Of a DNA stretch of 42,610 nucleotides, positions 32,027 to 40,059 are shown one piece after another. The stretch is from Candidatus Auribacterota bacterium. Its GTDB lineage: Bacteria; Auribacterota; JAFGBW01; JAFGJP01. Below the pieces are notes generated by a model, which worked only from the letters and a program-made list of their open reading frames with translations, did not search any database and had not been told where the DNA came from. The position numbers were made by a program, and so were the translations under genes. Positions within the stretch are counted from its first letter, which is position 1; every line of letters starts with the position of its first letter. The stretch spans positions 1 to 42,610 of the forward strand of contig JAGLFH010000013.1 of the NCBI GenBank assembly GCA_023144635.1. Reading direction: 5' to 3'.

Positions 32027-32494
32027 CTATTTGACCTTAATACAGTTTTTGAGGATAATATAATACTCACCACTGCTGGATCCGGGAATAGGTCTCTTCC
32101 TTTTGACTTTTCCAAATATTCTCAATTTATATTTGCCCTTTTTAGAAAATTTATTTAAAAGGTCAATAACTCTTTTTTTCTTTCTTTTTGCTCCTATCAT
32201 TAGGCCGTTACTACCTGTACTTGCCCAAAAAAAAGAGTAATCTTTTTCTAGTTTTTCGTCTTGAATGCTTGAAGCCTGTAAAGTTTCAACGATAAAACAT
32301 ATATTTTTATTTACTAATTTACTAATATTTTTATCTAAAGCAGACGCTTTTATTTTAATCCATGTAAAGCCTTTATATGTTACATTTTTACCATAACTTT
32401 GTTTGGTAAAGATGAAGGATTCAGATAAAACAAAAATAAATACTAAAAGCATTACCCGAGATATCAACTTTTTAAATGATCTTATCTTGTACAT
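32027..32494 (-). CDS. Secreted hypothetical protein
   Basis: 155 aa. The N-terminus is basic then hydrophobic (KLISRVMLLVFIFVLSESFI), a signal peptide with cleavage near SYG-K. The mature 120 residues are beta-rich and strongly basic (AKRKKKRVIDLL, GKVKRKRPIPG), possibly an OB-like barrel; I do not recognise a family. An excellent SD (AAAGGAGG, 7-base spacing) supports translation. A lone gene. Confidence 0.65.
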   Translation of the reverse strand: MYKIRSFKKLISRVMLLVFIFVLSESFIFTKQSYGKNVTYKGFTWIKIKASALDKNISKLVNKNICFIVETLQASSIQDEKLEKDYSFFWASTGSNGLMIGAKRKKKRVIDLLNKFSKKGKYKLRIFGKVKRKRPIPGSSSGEYYIILKNCIKVK

Positions 32495-32820
32495 ATTTAT
32501 GCCTCCTTTGTGGCTAATAAAGACGTAATGTGTAGTGAGTTATGCGTTATGAGTCAATGGGGAGCGCATCCGCCTTCGCACAAGGCTTCGGCGAGACAGG
32601 AACGCGCAATAATTTTAAAAAGCAAGATCCCACACTCAGAACCTTTTTTTTGTTTTTAAAATATACCATGTCTATCATCCATCGTCTGTCTTTTCCCTTG
32701 TATTCTGTATCTGTGTTTCTCTCTTTTGTACGGGGTTTGCTCCCGTGACGACATTTTATATTTTAAACTTTTTCTGTCTTCTGGCTATCGACCATGGACT
32801 ATGGTCTTTCTGCCATATTC
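32495..32820. repeat. Repeat-rich spacer downstream of the RND gene
   Basis: 326 bp, no gene. Heptad tracts: 32532-32559 (GTAGTGA/GTTATGC), 32667-32724 (CTGTCTT/TTGTATT types, less regular) and 32772-32806 (TTCTGTC then CATGGAC). The dispersed repeat 32560-32608 is the inverse of the family at 3039. A hairpin ACGGG-CCCGT lies at 32730-32746, perhaps a decayed GTAG-type unit on the minus strand. Confidence 0.65.
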
Positions 32821-35800
32821 TTACTCCCATTCATATTCATTTTCCTTCTTTTTAGGGAAGGGGCCTAATATATCATCCATAATGCTATAGAGGCACGGGA
32901 TCGCAATCAGAGTAAGTAAAGTTGCAAATGCAAGGCCCCAGCCGATTGCAAGAGCAATTGGTACAAGGAAAGGGTCACCGGTTCCTATTTGATAGGCAGT
33001 TGGTGCAAGGCCGCCTAATGTTGTAATCGAGGTCAGTATTACCGGCCTCAGGCGTTCCATACCTGCTTCAATTATCGATTCATTTGGTCCCATCCCATGT
33101 TCTCTTTTCCTTTTTGTGAAATCCACAAGAACAATGGAATCATTGACAACAACGCCTGTCATTCCTATGGCTCCGATAAGCATAAGAAAGGAATATGGCT
33201 CACCATGTAGATAAAACGCAAGAATAATACCGATAGCTCCAAATGGGATAGCAGCCATGACAAGAAGGGGAAGCCGCATGGAATTAAAGGTAATAGCAAG
33301 AATGAAGAAAATCAAAAGAATAGCAGCTATCGTTATTCTTTTCATTGAATCTATAGCTTCATCAGCCATTTCCGCCTCTCCTCCTGTTGATACGGTAACA
33401 TCTTCAGGCATATCAATAGGTTCTGCATCAGGCAAAGTAAATGTTGAAGCCGGTTTCTTGAAGAACTTTTTCATGATCTTCTGGAAAGCATTGGGCGCTT
33501 TTATTTTTTCTTTTCTCTGCAGGAGCTTCTTTTCAATAGCTTTTGTCAGAGCAACAGGTTTTATAACATCTGTCAGTACTTCACCGCTAAGATAAGTCAC
33601 TCTTAATCCATCTCTGTGAAAGATAGCCGAAATACCCTTGGTCCTTTTTATTTTAGCTACTGATGTTAATGGGATCCTCAGATTTTTTTTGTTTGAGATC
33701 TTAATGTTTTTTAAATTAGCTTCCAGTTTTCGTGCTTCCTTATTAAGCCGAACAATTATTTCAATTTCTTCACCATTGAGATTTATTGTTGCTGCTGTTC
33801 TTCCTGTAAATGCCTGACGGATACTTGCAGCAATTTGGATTGTGTTAATGTCAGCCTCAGATGCTCTTTTTTTGTCAACAATAACGGAAATCTCATCTTT
33901 TTCTACAGCTATCTCATTTTTTATATCATGAACAACAGATGCTGTCTTTTTAAGACCTGTTTTTTTATCTATTATTTCAACCTGAGGAATAGACTTTAAA
34001 TAGTCTTCTATTTTACCTGCAACATAAGACATATTTTCGAAGTTTTTGCCTTTGATCTCAAGAGCAAGTGGTTTACCAGACGGTGGGCCCGGTTTATGCG
34101 TTTCAAATGCTACTTCCTTTAATCCGGCAATATCTTTTGTTTTTTCGCGAAGGGTGTCCATGATCTCTTCAGCCATGCGTAAACCCTTTCTCTCTCTGAA
34201 TTTTTGACCGGTCATTTCTATTCTTCCGAATGCATATTCATCACCCTGTCCACCATGCGGATCGAGGCCGCTTTCTTTGCTGGAGCCGTGTTCGATGATG
34301 AGCGAGCGGATTTCCATAGGTATGATGTTTCCGTTCTTGTCTTTTTCAGTGTTTTCATACATGACGCTCAGAATTTTTTTCTCAACGTTTTTAATGATCT
34401 CAGACATTTTTTCACGGCTTGTTCCTTCATGTGCTTCCATTTTCATGAATACTGTATCTATTAGCTGTTTAGGGAACATCTCGAATTTATCTGCTTCAGA
34501 GCGCATGAGATAAATGGAAAATCCAAGTAAAAAAATGAGAGATAGAAGCACGAGATATCTCATTTTAAGAGCAATTTTCAAAAAACGTCCATAAAAGTTT
34601 TTGAAATGCTTAAACCAGTTGAACTTTTTTGTAATCTTTCCTTTGCCAGCCAGATCGATAATGTGGGAGGGGAGTATGAACATACTTTCCAGCCATGACA
34701 TGGCAAGCGCTGCTATGACAACAATGGGGACTACCCTCATGAATTTTCCCATTATTCCCGCCATTAAAAGAAGTGGAAGAAAGGCTGCCATGGTCGTAAT
34801 AATGGTTCCTGAAACAGGTGCGATGACTTCCAGGGTTCCTTCCATTGCGGCTTTTCTTTTATCCATGCCTTGCTCAAGTTTTTGATAAATGTTTTCCGCC
34901 ACAACGATAGCGTCATCAACAAGCATGCCAAGAACAATGATAAGCCCCAGCATGGAAAGCATATTGATAGACATTCCCATTCCCTGCAGGATAAACATAG
35001 CTCCTAAAAAAGCAATCGGTATGCCTAATGCCGTGCAAAGGGCTATTCTCCAGTTTAAAAAGAGAAGGAGAAGTATAACAACAAAAGTAAGGCCAAGAAT
35101 ACCATTTGCTTTCAGGACATTTAATCGGCGCTGGATGAAGAAAGAAAAGTCAAGGCCTTTGGTGTAGTTGACATCTGGAAATTCTTCTTTGAATTCATTT
35201 AAAGTTTTCCACATGTTACGGCTGATATTAATAGCATCTCCGCTTTTTTTCATTTTTATATTAAGATTTATAGCCGGATGCCCGTCAGCACGATATGTTG
35301 TCATCACATCTTCAAATGAGTCGAGGACTTTTGCAACATCTTTTACCGTAATGGCTTTTCCTGCGTCATTGACCCTTAAAAAAATGTTGCTAACAGCTTC
35401 AGCACTTCTAGCTTCCCCGATAGTACGGATAAGGATCTCTTTTTCTTTACCGTCGATTGAGCCTGAAGGAATGTTTTTTGATGAAGTTTCAATAGCAGTT
35501 ACAACATCACTTATGGTAAGTCTATTTTCTTCCAGTTTTTCGAGATCTACTTCTACTTGGATTTCCCTGTCTCTGTATCCACCTTTTTCAACTTTTGATA
35601 CGCCGGGGATCTCTTCGATGCGTGTTTCCAGCTCATCGGCATATGATCTTAATGTAAGTTCATCTGGTCCCCAAATAGCGATACCGAGAAGAGCACGTTC
35701 TGTCATATTGAGCTCTTTGACTTCTGCATCTTCCGCATCTTCAGGGAGATCTCTGAGAACAGTGATCTCGTTTTTTATATCTTCCATAACTTTTGCTGTA

Positions 35801-36102
35801 TCTGAATCGATTTCTACTTCCACAAAAATTTCCGACCGGTTCTGAAAGGATGAAGAAAAAAAATGTTTAATGCCGTCAACATTTTCAATAGCGTCTTCTA
35901 ACTTATCTGTTACAAGCTGTTCTATTTCTAAGGCTGATGCGCCTTCATATATGGTAGAAATAGTCACGTACCCCATATCTATATCAGGAAAAGCAGTGCG
36001 TCGCATGTTCATTGCGACCATGGAGCCGACAATAATAACAAAGATAGTAATAAGGTTTACCATTAAGCGTTGTTTTAAAAAAAATCTTACTATAGCTTGC
36101 AT
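32821..36102 (-). CDS. RND-family efflux transporter (AcrB/HAE1-like)
   Basis: A proton-driven inner-membrane pump of 1093 aa. The start IVRFFLKQRLMVNLITIF is the usual first TM. Two large periplasmic loops follow TM1 and TM7. The TM4 proton-relay pair Asp-Asp is present in GMLVDDAIVVAENIY. TM10 has MTGVVVNDSIVLVDF, with Asn-Asp rather than the Lys of AcrB. Two insertions make it longer than the usual 1030 residues or so, one rich in KKF/KKPAS near residue 840. ATG 36102 follows GGAG at a 10-base spacing; a TTG at 36111 is too close to the SD. TolC and MarR genes lie upstream, but no adaptor gene. Confidence 0.93.
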   Translation of the reverse strand: MQAIVRFFLKQRLMVNLITIFVIIVGSMVAMNMRRTAFPDIDMGYVTISTIYEGASALEIEQLVTDKLEDAIENVDGIKHFFSSSFQNRSEIFVEVEIDSDTAKVMEDIKNEITVLRDLPEDAEDAEVKELNMTERALLGIAIWGPDELTLRSYADELETRIEEIPGVSKVEKGGYRDREIQVEVDLEKLEENRLTISDVVTAIETSSKNIPSGSIDGKEKEILIRTIGEARSAEAVSNIFLRVNDAGKAITVKDVAKVLDSFEDVMTTYRADGHPAINLNIKMKKSGDAINISRNMWKTLNEFKEEFPDVNYTKGLDFSFFIQRRLNVLKANGILGLTFVVILLLLFLNWRIALCTALGIPIAFLGAMFILQGMGMSINMLSMLGLIIVLGMLVDDAIVVAENIYQKLEQGMDKRKAAMEGTLEVIAPVSGTIITTMAAFLPLLLMAGIMGKFMRVVPIVVIAALAMSWLESMFILPSHIIDLAGKGKITKKFNWFKHFKNFYGRFLKIALKMRYLVLLSLIFLLGFSIYLMRSEADKFEMFPKQLIDTVFMKMEAHEGTSREKMSEIIKNVEKKILSVMYENTEKDKNGNIIPMEIRSLIIEHGSSKESGLDPHGGQGDEYAFGRIEMTGQKFRERKGLRMAEEIMDTLREKTKDIAGLKEVAFETHKPGPPSGKPLALEIKGKNFENMSYVAGKIEDYLKSIPQVEIIDKKTGLKKTASVVHDIKNEIAVEKDEISVIVDKKRASEADINTIQIAASIRQAFTGRTAATINLNGEEIEIIVRLNKEARKLEANLKNIKISNKKNLRIPLTSVAKIKRTKGISAIFHRDGLRVTYLSGEVLTDVIKPVALTKAIEKKLLQRKEKIKAPNAFQKIMKKFFKKPASTFTLPDAEPIDMPEDVTVSTGGEAEMADEAIDSMKRITIAAILLIFFILAITFNSMRLPLLVMAAIPFGAIGIILAFYLHGEPYSFLMLIGAIGMTGVVVNDSIVLVDFTKRKREHGMGPNESIIEAGMERLRPVILTSITTLGGLAPTAYQIGTGDPFLVPIALAIGWGLAFATLLTLIAIPCLYSIMDDILGPFPKKKENEYEWE

Positions 36103-36193
36103 AATGATCAATCTCCGATAAATTTTATAAATATTTTAACTGTTATTTTTTTTACAACAATTTATAAAGTATATAATTTTCTCAATTAAATTT

Positions 36194-36222
36194 TAATTAC
36201 TTACCCTAAATTGGTTTGTCAA
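36194..36222 (-). promoter_or_regulatory. Candidate promoter for the RND gene
   Basis: On the minus strand: consensus TTGACA (36217-36222), a 17-base spacer and TAATTA (36194-36199). The -10 is weak. It would allow expression of the pump separately from tolC. Confidence 0.4.
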
Positions 36223-36255
36223 ATTACTTGTGGATCTTATGCTGCAAGAAATACG

Positions 36256-36290
36256 GGCTAACAAAAACTAGCAACTAACAACTTTTTTGA
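36256..36290. repeat. Short heptad-phased tract
   Basis: Units TAGCAAC and TAACAAC in 7-nt phase inside the spacer between tolC and the RND gene, just beyond the tolC stop. It resembles the GCTAACA type at 30797. Confidence 0.5.
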
Positions 36291-36318
36291 CCCTTCGTGG
36301 TTTCGCTCTTTGCTACGG

Positions 36319-37755
36319 CTATCTTAACCTCATATGAAAGTTTTCATTTAACTCACCGTTTACAAAAAGAAGTTTTGCATAAGCCCGGATGACATTTATT
36401 TTTGCCTGTGCCAGCACAAGCTGAGCTGAAGTAAGATCATTTCTTGCCTCTTCAATATCTCTTACAGATGTTCTTCCAAGATTGAAATCCTTTTCTTCTT
36501 CAGAAAGGCGTTTTGTCTGTATATTTTTAAGTTTTTCTGCTTCATTTAAGGATTTTAAAAGAAAGTTTACGTCTTCAATTGCTAAAAGGACTTCTTCTTC
36601 TATTGTATCCTTGAAATCTTCCAGTATGTTTTCTAGCTTTTCTTTTTGTTTGATGCTTTCTGATATCCTTGATTTTCCACCAAACGTTTTTTTAAAAGTA
36701 AGTCCAATGAGCCATCCCGGTGTCTCTGATTCAGCAAATGTATTGTTGCCTCCCAAGCCGTCAGTTGCATAAGATGTGCTTATATCAAGATTTGGTGTGT
36801 TTTTGTCTTCTTCGATTGTAATGTTTTTTTTAGATATTTCTATCTGGTGTTGTAATTGTTTAATGTCTTTCCTTTGAGGATATGATTCAAGAACAACTTC
36901 CCTTTTGTTCTCGATTGGAGTAAGTGATGTTGTAAGATTATAGCTTATATCAAAATCACGGCTGATATCTTTTTCTCCCATAACCCTTAAAAGATTGATC
37001 TTGCTTTTTGCAAGTAGATTATTTACAGCTATTAGCCTTGTATTCTGTGCAGATACAGATGCCTGAGAACGCAAATAATCTTTTTCTTCAGATGTACCTA
37101 TTTCATATTTATGTTTCATTGTTTTGACAACAGATTCTGCTCCTTCAAGATTGGCCATAACAGTTTTTTTATCTTCAAGTAAAAGACATACCTGATAAAA
37201 AGATATAATAGTTGATAAAATTTGACCTTCGATCAGATGTTCATATTGGAGTCGGGATATATTTTCGTTAAATTCTGCTATTTCTATCGGATTTTTGAGA
37301 CTGCGTCCGGATCTGTTTTTCATTAGAGGGTATGAGAGTGAAAAAATAAGGTTCTCTCTATTATCATCAAGGTTTCCTAAAGAAGGAACGCTTGTGTCGG
37401 TCTTAGTAAGATTAACACCTATACTTCCCGAAAAGCCGTTTTCAAACATTTTACTTATAGAGTTATTCCATTCATCCTGTTTTGTTTCAGTGGAAGGAAC
37501 TTGTGAAATTACAGTTGCTCCTGTTTCTGAGTAAGTGTGCTGGATAGCGGAAGTAAAGAAAGGCATATAGACATCTTTTGCTGTTTCTAATTTATCTCTC
37601 GCTATTTGTGTTTCCAGAACAGAATTTTTTATGCTCCAAGAATTTTCTATAGTTTTATCTATTGCTGTATTTAAATCAATAGTATCTGCATAAGACTGCT
37701 TGATAATAAGTAAAGAAATAAACAAAAACAGAACAACAAAACGTAAATTTTTCAT
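36319..37755 (-). CDS. TolC-family outer-membrane efflux protein
   Basis: 478 aa with a signal peptide (KNLRFVVLFLFISLLIIKQS, cleavage after YA) and two OEP repeats, roughly 25-240 and 270-470. The long helices end in repeated ALxxA-like heptads (EEARNDLTSAQLVLAQAKIN). Forms the trimeric outer-membrane and periplasmic channel. It overlaps marR by 4 bases (ATGA) and lies upstream of the RND gene. Its presence shows a diderm envelope. Confidence 0.92.
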   Translation of the reverse strand: MKNLRFVVLFLFISLLIIKQSYADTIDLNTAIDKTIENSWSIKNSVLETQIARDKLETAKDVYMPFFTSAIQHTYSETGATVISQVPSTETKQDEWNNSISKMFENGFSGSIGVNLTKTDTSVPSLGNLDDNRENLIFSLSYPLMKNRSGRSLKNPIEIAEFNENISRLQYEHLIEGQILSTIISFYQVCLLLEDKKTVMANLEGAESVVKTMKHKYEIGTSEEKDYLRSQASVSAQNTRLIAVNNLLAKSKINLLRVMGEKDISRDFDISYNLTTSLTPIENKREVVLESYPQRKDIKQLQHQIEISKKNITIEEDKNTPNLDISTSYATDGLGGNNTFAESETPGWLIGLTFKKTFGGKSRISESIKQKEKLENILEDFKDTIEEEVLLAIEDVNFLLKSLNEAEKLKNIQTKRLSEEEKDFNLGRTSVRDIEEARNDLTSAQLVLAQAKINVIRAYAKLLFVNGELNENFHMRLR

Positions 37756-38219
37756 GGTAAGTCCTCAATTATTAAAGTTTTTTCATTAACAACGATATCT
37801 CTTGCTTTTTTTAGTATTCTTATATAATCTGACCTGTCTTTTTCAGAAAGCCTGCTAAATATCAATTCAAATGTCTTTTTTTTGATAAACTGTATTTTTT
37901 TAAAAATATCTTTACCTTTTTCTGTTAAAAGGATATTTATAACTCTTCTGTCCTTTTCATCGGCTACTCTTTTTACCAAACCTGTTTTATAAAGCCTTTC
38001 TATCATGCCTGTTGCAGCAGGAAGTGTTATGGAAAGACCTTTTGCTATATCTTTCATTCGTAAACTTGTCGATGCTTCAATAAGTGCTAACGATGCCATT
38101 TGAGGAATAGTTATATTATCCATACCCTTAAAGCTCATGCGCGTTTTCATTAGACTTCTGTGAATATCAATGATGTTGCGCATTGCCTCTTCTGAAAAAG
38201 CAGATATATCTTTACTCAT
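37752..38219 (-). CDS. MarR-family transcriptional regulator
   Basis: 155 aa with a winged helix in the centre: LTDxR-type sequence MKDIAKGLSITLPAATGMIE is the recognition region, followed by the wing VKRVADEKDRRVINILLTEK. Flanking helices form the dimer interface. MarR proteins next to efflux pumps usually repress them and release DNA on ligand binding. A 25-bp perfect palindrome sits 14 bases upstream of the ATG, so autorepression together with tolC and the pump is likely. SD GGAAGG. Confidence 0.93.
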   Translation of the reverse strand: MSKDISAFSEEAMRNIIDIHRSLMKTRMSFKGMDNITIPQMASLALIEASTSLRMKDIAKGLSITLPAATGMIERLYKTGLVKRVADEKDRRVINILLTEKGKDIFKKIQFIKKKTFELIFSRLSEKDRSDYIRILKKARDIVVNEKTLIIEDLP

Positions 38220-38232
38220 AACTTAACCTTCC

Positions 38233-38257
38233 TAATAGTTAATGTAATTAACTATTA
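38233..38257. promoter_or_regulatory. MarR operator palindrome
   Basis: Perfect 11-bp arms TAATAGTTAAT and ATTAACTATTA around a 3-base centre. Length and AT-rich TTAA half-sites are typical of MarR boxes. It covers the expected transcription start of the marR promoter. Confidence 0.75.
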
Positions 38258-38259
38258 AC

Positions 38260-38288
38260 GGTATAAACTAAAGGCAGGTCAAAGTCAA
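38260..38288 (-). promoter_or_regulatory. Promoter of the marR-tolC operon
   Basis: Minus strand: TTGACT (38283-38288), a 17-base spacer and TATACC (38260-38265). The operator begins 3 bases downstream of the -10, so MarR binding would block initiation. Confidence 0.6.
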
Positions 38289-38351
38289 GAGGATTTTTGA
38301 GGTTTTTAAAGAAAAAGAGTAAGTTAGCCGCAAGAGGAAAGTAAGAAGTGA

Positions 38352-38384
38352 GTAGGGTTCAGGCTTGCTTGCACCATGTAAACG
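38352..38384 (+). repeat. GTAG-headed REP-like palindrome
   Basis: GTAGGGTTCAGGCTTG, then CTTGCACC and TGTAAACG. The tail and head match the family; the internal stem is weakened by mismatches. A mini-hairpin GCAC-GAA-GTGC lies downstream at 38421-38431. Confidence 0.5.
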
Positions 38385-38448
38385 TAACATCAAAGCTAGT
38401 TGAGGCGTTATCTGCTTATCGCACGAAGTGCACCATTTGCGAACAACG

Positions 38449-38482
38449 CTTGTCCTGAGCAAGCGAAGCGAGTCGAAGGGAA
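38449..38482. repeat. GTCGAAGG/CTTCGAC dispersed repeat
   Basis: CTTGTCCTGAGCAAGCGAAG followed by CGAGTCGAAGGG. The inverted form of its ends appears at 21622-21641 (GTCCTTCGACAAGCTCAGGA), with fragments at 14505 and 26391. Palindromic overall; a dispersed repeat type seen in many bacterial genomes. Confidence 0.55.
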
Positions 38483-38496
38483 TCACGTTTTTTATT

Positions 38497-39390
38497 TTAT
38501 ATCAAGTCATTAGCTTTTTTAAAAGAAAGGAGTGTGTTTTCAAGTAGCATAGCTATGGTCATAGGGCCGACTCCTCCGGGAACCGGTGTTATGGCAGATG
38601 CTTTATCTTTAACAGCATCAAAATCTACATCACCTACAAGGCGGTATCCACGTTTTGCTGATTCATCATCCACGCGGTTGATGCCAACATCTATAACAAC
38701 AGCTCCATCTTTAACCATATCAGAAGTTACAAAATCAGGTTTTCCGATCGCTGCTATAAGTATATCTGCCTGACGTGTAAGTTCAGGAATATTTTTAGTT
38801 CTTGAATGAGCTATTGTAACTGTTGCATTGCCTGTTTTACTTTTTTGCATTAAAAGAGCAGCAATAGGTTTACCTACAATATTACTGCGCCCTATGATAA
38901 CAGCATGTTTACCCTCTGTTGATATGCCGTATTCTTCAAGAAGTTTTATTATTCCATAAGGAGTACACGACACAAAGGTTGGTTTTCCTATTAGAAGTTT
39001 TCCAACATTAAACGGATGAAAGCCATCTACATCTTTTTCTACGGAAATATTATTTATAACCGTATCTTCATTAATGTTTTTTGGTAATGGAAGCTGTACA
39101 AGAATACCATTGACATCATTATCTTCATTAAGCTTTTTAACACATTCAAGCAGTTCAGTTTCTGTTGTATCAGCCTTAAGGCGGATAACGGAGGATGAAA
39201 AACCTACATATTGACATGCTTTTTCTTTCATAGCTACATATGTCTGAGATGCAGGGTCATTACCTATGATAACAACAGTTAATCCCGGAACTTTACCTGT
39301 TTGCTTTTTAAAGTTTTCTGTTTCTGTTCTTATATTTTCTTTTATTTTGTTTGAGAGTGCTTTTCCGTCAATAATAGTAGGACCATTCAT
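38497..39390 (-). CDS. folD: Bifunctional methylene-THF dehydrogenase/cyclohydrolase
   Basis: FolD interconverts 5,10-methylene-THF and 10-formyl-THF (NADP-dependent), supplying the formyl donor used by PurN. The 297 aa contain the catalytic YVAMKEKAC region with the active-site Lys, VQLPLPKNINEDTVIN and the pyridine-nucleotide motif GRSNIVGKPIAALL, ending ITPVPGGVGPMTIAMLLENT. ATG 39390 follows CAGGAG at 8 bases; an ATG at 39417 lacks an SD. It is last in the rnf run, 41 bases after the HAMP gene. Confidence 0.96.
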   Translation of the reverse strand: MNGPTIIDGKALSNKIKENIRTETENFKKQTGKVPGLTVVIIGNDPASQTYVAMKEKACQYVGFSSSVIRLKADTTETELLECVKKLNEDNDVNGILVQLPLPKNINEDTVINNISVEKDVDGFHPFNVGKLLIGKPTFVSCTPYGIIKLLEEYGISTEGKHAVIIGRSNIVGKPIAALLMQKSKTGNATVTIAHSRTKNIPELTRQADILIAAIGKPDFVTSDMVKDGAVVIDVGINRVDDESAKRGYRLVGDVDFDAVKDKASAITPVPGGVGPMTIAMLLENTLLSFKKANDLI

Positions 39391-39431
39391 TTTATGTACT
39401 CCTGATTTTAATTGCATACGGACTATATATA

Positions 39432-40007
39432 TTATGAACTGTATAGTTTAACAGCTTTTTCAGTTTTTTCTATTAATTCTTCTATTTTTTCAGTTGTTTT
39501 TCTGTCATCTATAAAGTTATTTTTAATATCCTGAAGTGCCAGAAGTATATCATGTAGTAAGTTAAGAGAATCTTTCTTTTTACTTTTTAAAGTTTTTAAA
39601 GTGTTATTAAGATCTTTTGCCAGCATGGGGAAATAATCCTGCTCTCTGAATGCTATCTCACGGTCAAAACGGTTCTCGCTTATAGATAAAAGAGCAGATC
39701 TGATCTTTTGAATAGGCCCTGCTATTCTGTGAGATTGGCGTAAACCAAAAAGAGTAATGAAGAGCGAAAAACAGATGATGAAAATAATTGTTCTTACAAA
39801 AGATTCTGGATTAAACGTAGTAAGCTTTTTTACAAGTTCACTCATCATATGCCCGTCAGTAGCGTTAAAATAAACATGAAAAAGGTTATCATAAAGATAT
39901 GCAATAGAACCAAGAAGTATAGAAACCAGAACAGAAAAAATTACAATATATACAGTTAATCTTATCTGAAAAGTTTTATCTATTAATATTTTTTTTCTTC
40001 TTTCCAT
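39432..40007 (-). CDS. HAMP-domain membrane protein without output domain
   Basis: About 191 aa from ATG 40007: a basic start ERRKKILIDKTFQIRLTVYI, TM1 (about 15-36), a short extracytoplasmic loop, TM2 (about 70-90), then a HAMP-like segment (LRQSHRIAGPIQKIRSALLS and SENRFDREIAFREQDYF) and a terminal coiled coil. It has no kinase, GGDEF or methyl-accepting domain. TTG 40073 would extend it by 22 residues and overlap rnfA; neither start has a clear SD. The ERRKKILIDKxFQ start is common in short HAMP proteins, so I prefer 40007. It sits between rnfA and folD. Confidence 0.72.
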   Translation of the reverse strand: MERRKKILIDKTFQIRLTVYIVIFSVLVSILLGSIAYLYDNLFHVYFNATDGHMMSELVKKLTTFNPESFVRTIIFIICFSLFITLFGLRQSHRIAGPIQKIRSALLSISENRFDREIAFREQDYFPMLAKDLNNTLKTLKSKKKDSLNLLHDILLALQDIKNNFIDDRKTTEKIEELIEKTEKAVKLYSS

Positions 40008-40059
40008 AGAGTCGATTATTTTTGTGGCTATTGAAAAAGAAAAATTTAACAATTGAACC

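Noticed and set aside
35168-35845. 225-codon plus-strand ORF
   Set aside because: It lies wholly antisense to the RND pump gene, is Ser/Phe-rich as expected of a shadow frame, and has no SD.
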